Shown in pieces: positions 16,813-25,828 of a stretch of 36,407 nucleotides of DNA; positions within the stretch are counted from its first letter, which is position 1; each line of letters starts with the position of its first letter. The notes beneath the pieces are model-generated. The model saw nothing but the letters and a program-made list of their open reading frames with translations. It did no database searches and had not been told where the DNA came from. A program made the position numbers and the translations under genes. The stretch comes from Peptococcaceae bacterium. GTDB lineage: Bacteria; Bacillota; DSM-521; Neomoorellales; Neomoorellaceae. Location of the stretch: NCBI GenBank assembly GCA_003509545.1, contig DOLC01000008.1, forward strand, positions 1-36,407, written 5' to 3'.

Positions 16813-17832
16813 ATGGATCTTAAATTGACGGTGCTGGGAGCCGGCAGTTGGGGGACCGCCCTGGCCGCGTTGCTGGTGCGGAAGGGTTATCGGGTGGTCC
16901 TTTGGGCGCGCAGGTCCGAGGTAGCCCGCCGCATCCGCGAGAAGCAAGAAAATACTGATTACCTCCCCGGGGTCATCCTGCCGGCCACTTTGGTCGTAGA
17001 AACCGATTTGGCCCGGGCTCTAGATGGGACGGACGTGGTGGTCTTCAGCGTACCCTCTCAGGCCGTTCGGGAAACGGCCCGCCTGGTGAAACCCCATCTC
17101 AAACCCGAAACTGTGGTGGTGAATACCGCTAAAGGCCTGGAACTGGACAGCGGGCTGCGGCTTTCCCAGGTACTGAAGGAAGAAGGTTTAAATACCCTGG
17201 CAGTGCTTTCCGGCCCCAGCCATGCGGAAGAAGTAGGCCGGGGCCTGCCTACCACCGTGGTGGTGGCCGCCGAGCGCCGGAAAATTGCAGAATACGTCCA
17301 GAATATTTTTATGGGGCCTTCCTTTCGCGTGTACACCAATCCTGACCTGGTGGGGGTCGAATTGGGCGGTGCTTTAAAAAACATCATCGCCCTGGCCACA
17401 GGTATGTCCGACGGGCTGGGATTGGGCGACAATGCCAGGGCCGCCCTCATGACCCGGGGCTTGGCCGAAATAGCCAGGCTGGGGGTGGCCATGGGAGCCA
17501 GCCCCCTCACCTTTGCGGGACTGGCCGGACTCGGCGACCTGATCGTCACGTGTTCCAGTATGTACAGCCGGAACCGCCAGGCCGGCATCGGCCTGGGCCG
17601 GGGGCTCCCCCTGGAAGAGGTTTTGGCCCAGGTGGGTATGGTCGTAGAGGGGGTGCGGACCACTGCCGCGGCCCGGCGGCTGGCCCACCAGTTGGGGGTG
17701 CCGATGCCCGTCACCGAGGAGGTGTACCAGGTCCTTTACAACGGCAAGCCTGCCCGTGAATGTGTAGGGGCCCTTATGGAACGGAAGCCCACCATGGAAA
17801 CCAACTTTTTGGGCGCAGGATGGAGCGATTAA
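16813..17832 (+). CDS. gpsA: Glycerol-3-phosphate dehydrogenase [NAD(P)+]
   Basis: Reduces dihydroxyacetone phosphate to sn-glycerol 3-phosphate, the substrate of PlsY encoded just upstream. The 339-residue protein shows the NAD-binding GAGSWGTALA near the N-terminus, SGPSHAEEVGRGLPT, the catalytic lysine in the ELGGALKNIIALATG segment, and LAGLGDLIVTCSS. ATG lies two bases after the plsY stop, with GGGGAG inside the end of plsY as ribosome site. Confidence 0.97.
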   Translation: MDLKLTVLGAGSWGTALAALLVRKGYRVVLWARRSEVARRIREKQENTDYLPGVILPATLVVETDLARALDGTDVVVFSVPSQAVRETARLVKPHLKPETVVVNTAKGLELDSGLRLSQVLKEEGLNTLAVLSGPSHAEEVGRGLPTTVVVAAERRKIAEYVQNIFMGPSFRVYTNPDLVGVELGGALKNIIALATGMSDGLGLGDNARAALMTRGLAEIARLGVAMGASPLTFAGLAGLGDLIVTCSSMYSRNRQAGIGLGRGLPLEEVLAQVGMVVEGVRTTAAARRLAHQLGVPMPVTEEVYQVLYNGKPARECVGALMERKPTMETNFLGAGWSD

Positions 17833-17865
17833 CAGCCACCCTGCAGGTAATAATCCTCAAGCTTG

Positions 17866-17894
17866 GGCATATATATGTATTGTTAATACATGCC
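17866..17894 (+). promoter_or_regulatory. AT-rich inverted repeat upstream of spoIVA (possible sporulation promoter)
   Basis: GGCAT (17866-17870) and ATGCC (17890-17894) flank GTATT and AATAC arms. GCATATA followed by AATACATG loosely resembles sigma-E promoter elements, which control spoIVA in Bacillus, but the spacing is about two bases short. It is a candidate only. Confidence 0.3.
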
Positions 17895-17935
17895 AGGAGG
17901 GGCGGTAGAAATTCCAGGCTTGGGGAGGGAGAAGG

Positions 17936-19414
17936 GTGGATAACAGGGATATCTTCCGCGATATAGCTGAACGCACCGGCGGCGAGATTTATCTAGGGGT
18001 CGTGGGACCGGTGCGTACGGGCAAATCGACCTTTATAACCAAGTTTATGGACAAAATGGTTTTGCCCCACATTAAGAATCCCAACGAACGAGACCGGGCC
18101 AAGGACGAACTGCCACAGAGCGGCGCCGGGCGCATGATCATGACCACCGAACCCAAATTCATCCCCCAGGAAGCAGTGGAAATTACGGTACGTGAAGGGC
18201 TCAAAATGCGGGTGCGGCTGGTGGATTGCGTCGGCTATACGGTGGAAGGAGCCCAGGGATACGAAGGAGCCCAGGGGCCGCGCATGGTGCGTACACCCTG
18301 GTTCGAGCATGAGATACCCTTTCAGGAAGCGGCTGAAATCGGGACGCGCAAGGTCATTGCCGATCACGCCACCATAGGTATTGTGGTAACTACCGACGGC
18401 AGCATTACCCAGATGCCGCGGGAGAACTATGTAGATGCAGAAGAGCGGGTGGTGTGGGAGCTCAAGGAGCTGGGTAAGCCCTTTGTGGTCCTGCTCAATT
18501 CCGTCCATCCTTTAGATGAAGAGACTATCAGCCTGGCCGGGCAGCTGGAGGCAGAGTATAACGTCCCCGTTTTGCCGGTGGATTGCCTCCACCTGGAGGA
18601 AGAAGACCTGTTGAATATCCTGGAAGAAGCCCTGTACGAATTCCCGGTGGCCGAAGTCAACATCAACGTGCCCCCCTGGATCGAGGAATTGGATGGCAGC
18701 CACTGGCTGCGCCAGCAGTTGGAAGAGGCGGTCCGCGATGCCGTCGGCAAGGTGAAACGCCTCCGGGATATAGACGATGCCGTGCGACAGCTTATGGGCT
18801 TCAGCCACGCTTCCCGCGTTACCCTGCGGGATATGGATTTGGGCACCGGGACGGCCCATATAGACATGTCTGTGAAGGAAGGCCTCTTCCACCAGATCGT
18901 TCAAGAAGTTACCGGCTTGGACATCAATAACGACAAAGAGCTCCTCCGGTGGCTGCGGGACCTGGCCGCCATTAAACGGGAGTGGGACAAATTCGCCTAC
19001 GGCATCCAGGAGGTCCGCAACACCGGCTACGGCATGGTTACCCCTACGGAGGATGAAATGGAGCTGGCGGAGCCCGAACTCATCAAGCAGGGAGGGCGTT
19101 TCGGGGTCAAGTTGAAGGCCATGGCCCCTTCCTACCATTTCATCCGGGCCAACATAACCACGGAAGTAACCCCCCTCATCGGCACCGAAAAACAGTGCGA
19201 GGACCTAGTAAAGTATATCATGGAGGAATTTGAAGAGAATCCCCAGAGCCTGTGGCAGACCAACATCTTTGGTAAGTCCTTAAGTGAACTGGTGAGAGAG
19301 GGCATCCAGAGCAAGCTCTATCGCATGCCGGAAAACGCCCAGCTGAAACTGCAGGAGACGGTAGAGCGGATTGTCAACGAGGGTGGCGGGGGGCTTATTT
19401 GTATTATTATCTAA
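17936..19414 (+). CDS. spoIVA: Stage IV sporulation protein A (spore coat morphogenetic ATPase)
   Basis: SpoIVA is an ATP-hydrolysing cytoskeletal protein that polymerises on the outer forespore membrane and forms the base layer of the spore coat. The 492-residue protein matches the family in length, with Walker A GPVRTGKS at 24-31, and the characteristic C-terminal end (NEGGGGLICIII). The start is GTG 17936, preceded by a GGGAGGGAGAAGG tract. A ~100-bp gap with an AT-rich inverted repeat separates it from gpsA, and a terminator follows, so it is likely transcribed separately in the mother cell. Confidence 0.97.
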   Translation: MDNRDIFRDIAERTGGEIYLGVVGPVRTGKSTFITKFMDKMVLPHIKNPNERDRAKDELPQSGAGRMIMTTEPKFIPQEAVEITVREGLKMRVRLVDCVGYTVEGAQGYEGAQGPRMVRTPWFEHEIPFQEAAEIGTRKVIADHATIGIVVTTDGSITQMPRENYVDAEERVVWELKELGKPFVVLLNSVHPLDEETISLAGQLEAEYNVPVLPVDCLHLEEEDLLNILEEALYEFPVAEVNINVPPWIEELDGSHWLRQQLEEAVRDAVGKVKRLRDIDDAVRQLMGFSHASRVTLRDMDLGTGTAHIDMSVKEGLFHQIVQEVTGLDINNDKELLRWLRDLAAIKREWDKFAYGIQEVRNTGYGMVTPTEDEMELAEPELIKQGGRFGVKLKAMAPSYHFIRANITTEVTPLIGTEKQCEDLVKYIMEEFEENPQSLWQTNIFGKSLSELVREGIQSKLYRMPENAQLKLQETVERIVNEGGGGLICIII

Positions 19415-19452
19415 ACCTCGAAATCCCCCTCGCCGTACAACGCTCAAACCAG

Positions 19453-19484
19453 GAAACCGGTTCTTACGGCCGGTTTTCTTTTGT
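19453..19484 (+). terminator. Intrinsic terminator after spoIVA
   Basis: GAAACCGG (19453-19460) pairs with CCGGTTTTC (from about 19470) and is followed by a T-rich tract TTTTCTTTTG. It separates spoIVA from the methionine unit. Confidence 0.8.
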
Positions 19485-19672
19485 TTAGGTGCACAGTTTT
19501 TCCACGGAATTCTCGCCTTTCCCGGAAGCCGCAGGCAAATTCCGCACCAGGAGAGACTTCACAGGTTCTTGCCTTCATATTCCCTTTTGGAGACAATTCT
19601 CTAAAGGGGAAATCAAGTGCGCTTATAGATAAAAAACTTTAGTCACCGGTGACAGCGCCGTTTTCTTTTTTC
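19485..19672. other. Non-coding gap with a 12-bp palindrome
   Basis: No convincing gene is visible between the spoIVA terminator and the metY promoter. The only notable element is a perfect palindrome GTCACCGGTGAC at 19642-19653, ending 19 bp before the -35 box of the SAM riboswitch promoter; it could be a protein binding site. Confidence 0.4.
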
Positions 19673-19701
19673 TTGACAACCTCCCGGGAAAGCGGTATAG
19701 T
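19673..19701 (+). promoter_or_regulatory. Sigma-A-type promoter of the SAM riboswitch-metYX unit
   Basis: A perfect TTGACA (19673-19678) and TATAGT (19696-19701) are separated by 17 bp. Transcription would start near 19708, about 30 bases before the riboswitch aptamer. Confidence 0.88.
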
Positions 19702-19738
19702 ATATCACAGACTTGCGACAAAAGAATAAGAGCGCTGC

Positions 19739-19892
19739 AACTCTTATCGAGAGTGGTGGAGGGACTGGCCCGATGAAACCCGGCAACCTGCTCCTGAAAG
19801 TCAGGGGTATAGGTGCCAATTCCTGCAGGGCGTTTTGCTCTGAGAGATAAGAGGGGTAATTAAATGCCTCTTCTTATCGGAGAGGCTTTTTT
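19739..19892 (+). promoter_or_regulatory. SAM-I (S-box) riboswitch with terminator
   Basis: The aptamer has the P1 helix CTCTTATC (19741-19748) with GATAAGAG (19846-19853), and the S-box core AGAGTGGTGGAGGGACTGG, GATGAAACCCGGCAACC and GGTGCCAATTCCTGC. The expression platform is a terminator, GCCTCT (19866-19871) with AGAGGC (19881-19886) and six T residues. TCTTATC at 19872-19878 in the terminator loop is complementary to GATAAGA of P1, so an antiterminator forms when SAM is absent. High SAM should therefore stop transcription of metY and metX. Confidence 0.97.
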
Positions 19893-19933
19893 CGTACCTA
19901 AATTAAATCCTAGTAAGGAGAGGGGAAAAATAA

Positions 19934-21220
19934 ATGAAGCAGGAAAATTACCGGTTTGCCACCCTGGCGGTACACGCCGGCCAAAAACCCGATCCCGTTA
20001 CCGGTGCCCGCGCCGTACCCATCTACCAGACGACGTCATATCTTTTCCGCAATGCCGACCATGCCGCCTCCCTTTTTGCCTTACAGGAGGAGGGGTACAT
20101 CTACACCCGTATAGGCAACCCGACCACCGAGGTTTTTGAGCAGAGGATGGCTGCCCTGGAGGGAGGGGTGGGGGCGCTGGCTACGGCTTCCGGCCAGGCG
20201 GCCATAACCCTGGCCATCCTTAACATTACTTCTTCCGGGCAGGAGATCGTTTCTTCTAGCAGCCTTTATGGCGGTACTTATAACCTCTTTAATGTTACGC
20301 TCTCCAAATTAGGCATCAGGGTCCGCTTTGTGGATGCCGCCGATCCCGAAGACCTTCGCCGGGCCATTAACGAGCGGACCAGGGCGGTCTATGTAGAGAC
20401 TATCGGCAATCCTAAACTGGACGTCCCGGATCTGGAAGGGGTGGCGGCCGTAGCCCACGAGGCCGGTATACCCCTGATCGTGGACAACACCTTTGCAACA
20501 CCCTACCTCTGCCGGCCCTTTGAGCATGGCGCCGATATAGTGGTTCACTCGGCCACCAAGTTCATAGGCGGCCACGGCACCAGCATCGGAGGCGTTATCG
20601 TGGACTCGGGTAAGTTCGATTGGCGCAACGGGAAGTTCCCTGAGCTGGTGGATCCCGATCCCAGTTATCACGGAGTAAGTTACGCGGATGCCTTTGGACC
20701 GTCGGCCTATATAGTTAAGGCGCGTACCCAGCTCTTACGGGATTTGGGGCCCAGCTTAAGCCCCTTTAACGCCTTTCTCTTCCTTCAGGGCTTGGAAACC
20801 CTGCCCCTGAGGATGGAACGGCACAGCAACAGCGCCCTGCAGATTGCCCGCTGGTTGCAGGAGCACCCCAAGGTGGCCTGGGTTAGTTATCCCGGTTTAC
20901 CCGGGCACCCCAGCTTCCCCCGGGCCCAAAAGTATCTACCCCGGGGAGCCGGGGCCATCGTCACCTTCGGCATCCGGGGCGGAAAGGAAGCCGGGCGGCG
21001 ATTTATCGATAATCTAAAGCTCTTTTCGTTGCTGGCCAACGTCGGAGATGCCAAATCTCTGGTCATCCACCCGGCCAGCACCACCCACCAGCAGCTTACC
21101 GCCGAGGAGCAATTGGCCAGCGGAGTAACGGAAGACCTGGTCCGTTTGTCCATCGGCCTAGAGGACCCGGAAGATCTCATGGCCGACCTGGATCAGGCCT
21201 TGTCTAAGGCCGTGGTGTAA
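19934..21220 (+). CDS. metY: O-acetylhomoserine aminocarboxypropyltransferase (sulfhydrylase)
   Basis: PLP enzyme that makes homocysteine directly from O-acetylhomoserine and sulfide. The 428-residue length and the SATKFIGGHGTSIGG motif with the PLP lysine at 209 fit MetY of the Cys/Met PLP family; the ATASGQAA and SSLYGGTYNLF segments are also typical. It is the first gene behind the SAM riboswitch, with AAGGAGAGGGG upstream of the ATG, and its substrate is made by MetX encoded next. Confidence 0.96.
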   Translation: MKQENYRFATLAVHAGQKPDPVTGARAVPIYQTTSYLFRNADHAASLFALQEEGYIYTRIGNPTTEVFEQRMAALEGGVGALATASGQAAITLAILNITSSGQEIVSSSSLYGGTYNLFNVTLSKLGIRVRFVDAADPEDLRRAINERTRAVYVETIGNPKLDVPDLEGVAAVAHEAGIPLIVDNTFATPYLCRPFEHGADIVVHSATKFIGGHGTSIGGVIVDSGKFDWRNGKFPELVDPDPSYHGVSYADAFGPSAYIVKARTQLLRDLGPSLSPFNAFLFLQGLETLPLRMERHSNSALQIARWLQEHPKVAWVSYPGLPGHPSFPRAQKYLPRGAGAIVTFGIRGGKEAGRRFIDNLKLFSLLANVGDAKSLVIHPASTTHQQLTAEEQLASGVTEDLVRLSIGLEDPEDLMADLDQALSKAVV

Positions 21221-21236
21221 CTCTACCTCCACCTCG

Positions 21237-22379
21237 ATGGAGAAAAAGGTGAAGAAAGTGCCGGATGTTGGGCTGGTGAAGACTCAATATTACTCCTTTG
21301 CTGCGCCCCCTCAAGAACTGGTCCTGGAGTGCGGGAAGAAGCTAGGACCCATCACCGTGGCTTATGAAACCTACGGACGCCTTAACTCAGCGGGAGATAA
21401 CGCCATTTTGGTCCTCCACGCTCTCACCGGGAGCGCCCATGTAGCAGGGTGGCATCGGATAGGTGAGCGGAAACCCGGCTGGTGGGACCCTATGGTGGGT
21501 CCCGGCCGCCCCCTGGACACGGAGCGCTACTTCGTCGTATGTTCCAACGTACTAGGGGGCTGCTACGGTACCACCGGGCCGGCTTCCCTTAATCCGGCCA
21601 CGGGGAAGCCCTACGGCTTGGATTTTCCTGTGATCACCATCCGGGATATGGTCAGGGTACAAAAAGCCCTTCTGGACCATTTAGGGGTGAAGCACCTGGT
21701 CACCGCCGTGGGCGGCTCCATGGGGGGGATGCAGGCCCTGGAATGGGGCATCCTGTACCCTGATTTTCTCTCTTCGATCATAGTAATCGCTGCCCCGGGG
21801 CGTACTTCGGCCATGAACATAGCCTTTAACGCCGTGCAGCGGGAGGCCATTTACAACGATCCGGGCTGGCGTGGGGGCAACTACTACGGCACTCCCGGTC
21901 CGGAAAAGGGCCTAGCCTTAGCCCGCATGATCGGGACTATCACTTATAAGAGCGATGAATCATGGTCCTTTAAGTTTGCCCGGGCCATGAACGGCAGGCC
22001 CGAAGACCTCTTTTCCCTCGGCGGGAGGTTTGAAGTGGAGAACTATCTCCACTACCAGGGCCGCAAGTTGGTGGAACGCTTCGACGCCAACTGTTATATT
22101 TATCTCACTAAGGCCATGGACCTTCACGACGTTGGCAGGGGGTTTAATTCCTACGAGGAAGCCCTGGCCCGCATCAAATGTCCCTGTTTGGCCGTCGGCA
22201 TCTCCAGTGATATCCTCTTTCCGACCTATCAGGTCAGGGAGATCGTGGATATCATCAATCGGGGAGGCGGGCGGGCCTTCTACTGGGAACTGGATTCCCC
22301 CTACGGCCACGATGCTTTCCTTATCGAGTTTGCCAAGCTGGGGGCCATGCTGAGAGAGTTCTTGGCCGGGATGGCATAA
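21237..22379 (+). CDS. metX: Homoserine O-acetyltransferase
   Basis: Alpha/beta-hydrolase-fold enzyme that acetylates homoserine. The 380-residue protein shows HALTGSAHVAG, GGCYGTTGP, the nucleophile elbow GGSMGGMQALEW (Ser161) and, near the C-terminus, SSDILFP and SPYGHDAFLIE with the catalytic Asp and His. The acyl donor (acetyl versus succinyl) cannot be proven from sequence reading alone. It follows metY by 16 bp and shares its riboswitch control. Confidence 0.95.
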   Translation: MEKKVKKVPDVGLVKTQYYSFAAPPQELVLECGKKLGPITVAYETYGRLNSAGDNAILVLHALTGSAHVAGWHRIGERKPGWWDPMVGPGRPLDTERYFVVCSNVLGGCYGTTGPASLNPATGKPYGLDFPVITIRDMVRVQKALLDHLGVKHLVTAVGGSMGGMQALEWGILYPDFLSSIIVIAAPGRTSAMNIAFNAVQREAIYNDPGWRGGNYYGTPGPEKGLALARMIGTITYKSDESWSFKFARAMNGRPEDLFSLGGRFEVENYLHYQGRKLVERFDANCYIYLTKAMDLHDVGRGFNSYEEALARIKCPCLAVGISSDILFPTYQVREIVDIINRGGGRAFYWELDSPYGHDAFLIEFAKLGAMLREFLAGMA

Positions 22380-22472
22380 GCCGGGCGGCCCGCCGGCGGG
22401 TGTCATAGGTGAGTCCCTGGACCCTAAGGGAGACCGGGGCGGCAAGGGAGGCGGGTCACGCCGCGTAGGGTA

Positions 22473-22502
22473 TTGCCCGTCAACCTCCGGTAGTGCTACA
22501 AT
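22473..22502 (+). promoter_or_regulatory. Sigma-A-type promoter of the hom-thrC-thrB-lysC operon
   Basis: TTGCCC (22473-22478) and TACAAT (22497-22502) are separated by 18 bp. A start near 22509 leaves a short leader before GTG 22534, and rules against the upstream ATG 22510 unless the mRNA is leaderless. Confidence 0.65.
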
Positions 22503-22533
22503 AAAGCAGATGCAAGTGCGGGGAGGAGCCTGG

Positions 22534-23832
22534 GTGAAGAGAACGGTAAACATAGGCTTGTTGGGTTTAGGCACTGTAGGCGGAGGAATCGTAAAACTTC
22601 TGGACCGGAACGGCCGGGTCATAGCCCAAAAGCTGGGCCGGCCTATAGAAATAAAAAGGATCCTGGTCAGGGACCTTCACCGTCCCCGGACGGTGAAGGT
22701 CCCTCCGGAATTCCTTACCACCCGGCCGGAAACGATTCTGGAGGACCCGGCCATCGACATCATAGTGGAAGTCATGGGTGGCCTGGAACCTGCCCGGGAA
22801 TATATCCTTAAGGCCCTCCGGCTGGGAAAGAGCGTGGTAACCGCCAATAAGGATCTCCTGGCCCTTTACGGCAAGGAACTCTTTGCGGCTGCCGAGGCCG
22901 GAGGGGCCGATCTTTTCTTTGAGGCCAGCGTCGGCGGCGGCATTCCCATTGTGCACTCTTTGAAGGAATGCCTGGCGGGGAACAGAATCAGCCGGGTTAT
23001 GGGCATTGTAAACGGAACCACCAACTACATCCTCACCAAGATGAGTCGGGAGGAACGGGAATTCACCGAAGTTCTGGCCGAAGCCCAGCGTTTGGGGTAT
23101 GCCGAAGCGGACCCGCGGGCTGACATTGAGGGTGACGATGCGGCCCGCAAGATGGCCATCCTGGCCTCTATTGCTTTCGGTACGCGCGTCACCTACCCGG
23201 AGGTTTACCACGAAGGCATAGCCCACCTCCATCCTCAGGATATCAAGTATGCGGCCGACCTGGGATATGCCATCAAACTTCTGGGTATTGCCCGGGACGA
23301 CGGGGAAGAGGTGGAGGTGAGGGTACACCCCGCTTTGGTACCTTTAGCCCATCCCCTGGCCTCGGTGGAAGGAGCCTTTAATGCCATTTTTGTGGAGGGC
23401 GACGCAGTGGGCGAAGCCATGTTCTACGGCCAGGGAGCGGGCGAGATGCCCACGGCCAGCGCCGTCGTAGGGGATATCATGGAGGCTGCCCGTAACCTTG
23501 CCTACAACACGAGGGGCCGCATTTATTGCACCTGTTTTGATCAGAAACCCGTCAAGCCCATGGAAGACATCGTGACCCGGTACTACCTGCGGATGATAGT
23601 CAAGGACCGGCCGGGCGTTCTGGCGGCCATAGCGGGCGTCTTCGGTGAGCGCCAGGTAAGCCTGGCTTCCGTAATTCAGGTGGGGATGGTAGGGGAACAG
23701 GCGGAGCTGGTCTTCATCACCCACCTGGTGCGCGAACGCAATCTGAGGGAGGCCCTGGAGATCCTAAAGGGCCTTCCGGTAGTCAATCAAATTGCCAGCG
23801 TTATTCGCGTAGAGGGAGGAACGCCCCATTGA
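22534..23832 (+). CDS. hom: Homoserine dehydrogenase with ACT domain
   Basis: Reduces aspartate semialdehyde to homoserine, the branch point to threonine and methionine. Starting at GTG 22534 (432 aa, beginning MKRTVNIG), it has the NAD(P)-binding GLLGLGTVGGG, TANKDLLA, VNGTTNYILT and the EGDDAARK catalytic segment, then a C-terminal ACT domain (about 350-430, VKDRPGVLAAIAGVFGE) for feedback by threonine. GGGGAGGAG lies just upstream of the chosen GTG; ATG 22510 in the same frame is too close to the predicted transcription start. It overlaps thrC. Confidence 0.96.
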   Translation: MKRTVNIGLLGLGTVGGGIVKLLDRNGRVIAQKLGRPIEIKRILVRDLHRPRTVKVPPEFLTTRPETILEDPAIDIIVEVMGGLEPAREYILKALRLGKSVVTANKDLLALYGKELFAAAEAGGADLFFEASVGGGIPIVHSLKECLAGNRISRVMGIVNGTTNYILTKMSREEREFTEVLAEAQRLGYAEADPRADIEGDDAARKMAILASIAFGTRVTYPEVYHEGIAHLHPQDIKYAADLGYAIKLLGIARDDGEEVEVRVHPALVPLAHPLASVEGAFNAIFVEGDAVGEAMFYGQGAGEMPTASAVVGDIMEAARNLAYNTRGRIYCTCFDQKPVKPMEDIVTRYYLRMIVKDRPGVLAAIAGVFGERQVSLASVIQVGMVGEQAELVFITHLVRERNLREALEILKGLPVVNQIASVIRVEGGTPH

Positions 23833-24875
23833 GGTGGCCTGGTGTTATCGCCGCATATAAAGAATTCTTGCCCGTGAATGAGAAGACTCCTGCAATTACC
23901 CTTTTAGAAGGGAACACCCCCCTCCTCCCGGCCCCCAATCTTTCCCGGGACCTGGGTATAAAGCTCTACTTTAAATACGAAGGACTTAATCCAACGGGAT
24001 CGTTTAAAGACCGGGGCATGGTAATGGCGGTGGCCAAGGCGGTGGAGAGCGGTTCGCGGGCCATCATGTGCGCTTCCACCGGTAATACCTCGGCTTCCGC
24101 CGCCGCCTATGCCGCCCGGTGCGGGCTTAAGTGCAGCGTCCTTATACCCGAGGGCAATATCGCCCTGGGCAAGCTGGCCCAGGCCCTTTTTTACGGTGCG
24201 CAGGTTATAGCCGTTCAAGGCAATTTCGATGCCGCTTTAAGTATCGTCCGCAAGATCACGTCCGAACACCCCATAACCCTGGTAAATTCCTTGAACCCTT
24301 ATCGCCTCGAGGGCCAGAAAACGGCGGCCTTTGAAGTTTGCGACGCCTTGGGGGAGGCCCCCGATTACCTGGCTATTCCTGTAGGCAACGCAGGCAATAT
24401 TACCGCCTACTGGCGGGGATTCAAGGAATACCGGGCCGCCGGGAAAACCGGGAGGTTACCACGGATGATCGGCTTTCAGGCCGAAGGGGCGGCGCCCATT
24501 GTGAGGGGGGAGGTAGTGCCCAATCCCCAGACGGTGGCCACCGCCATCCGCATCGGCAATCCCGCCAGCTGGAAGCCGGCAGTAGAGGCGGCGAAGGAGT
24601 CGGGCGGGTTTATCGACTGCGTGAGCGACAAAGAGATACTGGCGGCCCAGCGCCTTTTGGCTGCCGCCGAAGGGATTTTTGCCGAACCGGCTTCGGCTGC
24701 CTCCCTGGCAGGGGTGCTCAAATACAGCCGGAAAGGCCTCTTTAGGCCCGGCGAACGTGTAGTTTGCGTCCTCACGGGCCATGGGCTCAAAGATCCCAAT
24801 ATCGCCATCCAGCAGGTGAGGGAGCCCCTTTCGCTGCCAGCCGACGAAAGGGCTGTACTGGAAGTTGTTTTGTAA
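23829..24875 (+). CDS. thrC: Threonine synthase
   Basis: PLP enzyme that converts O-phosphohomoserine to threonine. The 348-residue protein carries the PLP lysine in GLNPTGSFKDRG (Lys60), the CASTGNTSASAAAYAA segment and PVGNAGN for phosphate binding; the short length matches the compact class found in many Gram-positive bacteria. The start is TTG 23829, overlapping the hom stop (TTGA), with GAGGGAGG upstream. It precedes thrB by 20 bp. Confidence 0.95.
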   Translation: MRWPGVIAAYKEFLPVNEKTPAITLLEGNTPLLPAPNLSRDLGIKLYFKYEGLNPTGSFKDRGMVMAVAKAVESGSRAIMCASTGNTSASAAAYAARCGLKCSVLIPEGNIALGKLAQALFYGAQVIAVQGNFDAALSIVRKITSEHPITLVNSLNPYRLEGQKTAAFEVCDALGEAPDYLAIPVGNAGNITAYWRGFKEYRAAGKTGRLPRMIGFQAEGAAPIVRGEVVPNPQTVATAIRIGNPASWKPAVEAAKESGGFIDCVSDKEILAAQRLLAAAEGIFAEPASAASLAGVLKYSRKGLFRPGERVVCVLTGHGLKDPNIAIQQVREPLSLPADERAVLEVVL

Positions 24876-24895
24876 TAGGCAGGAGGAAAAAGGTT

Positions 24896-25786
24896 ATGCC
24901 CCGAGTGCGGGTGCCGGCTACAACGGCCAACCTCGGCCCTGGGTTTGATGCCTTAGGGCTGGCCTTGAATCTATACGATTATATCTCGGTGGAGGAAGCG
25001 CCGGGATTGGAGATAACCGTCCGGGGAGAAGGTGAGGGTAGCATACCGCGAGGGCCGGAAAACATCGCTTACCGGGCGGTGCAGGCCGTCTACGGGCGGG
25101 TGGGACGGAAAGCTCCTGGTTTCCGCCTCGAATTCGAGAACAGCATCCCGGTGGCCCGCGGGCTGGGCTCCAGCGCCGCGGCGGTAGTAGGCGGCCTGGT
25201 AGCAGCCAATGCCCTGTTGGGTTTTCCCCTGGGGGAGGAGGAGCTGGTATCCCTGGCCGCCGAGCTGGAAGGGCACCCCGATAATGTGGTCCCCGCCCTG
25301 GTCGGGGGCCTAGTGGTGGCTGCCCTCAACGGCCGCCAAGTGTATTATCAGCGGCTGGAGCCACCGGACGGCCTTTTCCTGCAGGTTGCCGTACCCCATT
25401 TCAGCCTTTCCACCAGGGTATCCCGCGGGGTCCTGCCGGCTATGGTTACGGTGGAGGATGCGGTCTTTAATTTGAGCCGGACGGCCCTTCTCGTGGCCGC
25501 CGCCCAGGCAGGGAACCTGGAACTGATGGGCAAGGCTATGGAAGACCGTCTGCACCAGCCTTACCGGCTTCCACTGGTGCCGGGAATGGCGGCTGTTTTT
25601 GCCTCCGCTTTGGAGGCCGGAGCCCTGGCGGTAACCCTGAGCGGTTCCGGGCCCACGGTCATCGCCTTCTGCCGCGGCAGCCGTCCGCAGGTGGGGGAGG
25701 CCATGAAAAAGGCCTTTGAAAAGCATGGGGTGGATTGCCAGGTTAAAGAGCTCAAGCCCTGCCCCCACGGCGCCACCCTGTGTTAA
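24896..25786 (+). CDS. thrB: Homoserine kinase
   Basis: GHMP-family kinase that makes O-phosphohomoserine for ThrC. Starting at ATG 24896 (296 aa), just after AGGAGG, it begins MPRVRVPATTANLGPGFDAL, the family's usual opening; an ATG at 24764 in the same frame lies inside thrC and is unlikely. The ATP-binding motif PVARGLGSSAA is at 85-95 and the third GHMP motif LSGSGPTVIAF lies near the C-terminus. Confidence 0.96.
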   Translation: MPRVRVPATTANLGPGFDALGLALNLYDYISVEEAPGLEITVRGEGEGSIPRGPENIAYRAVQAVYGRVGRKAPGFRLEFENSIPVARGLGSSAAAVVGGLVAANALLGFPLGEEELVSLAAELEGHPDNVVPALVGGLVVAALNGRQVYYQRLEPPDGLFLQVAVPHFSLSTRVSRGVLPAMVTVEDAVFNLSRTALLVAAAQAGNLELMGKAMEDRLHQPYRLPLVPGMAAVFASALEAGALAVTLSGSGPTVIAFCRGSRPQVGEAMKKAFEKHGVDCQVKELKPCPHGATLC

Positions 25787-25828
25787 ATAGAGACCTCGAA
25801 AGAAGTTTTGGCGGGAGAGGATTAATCC

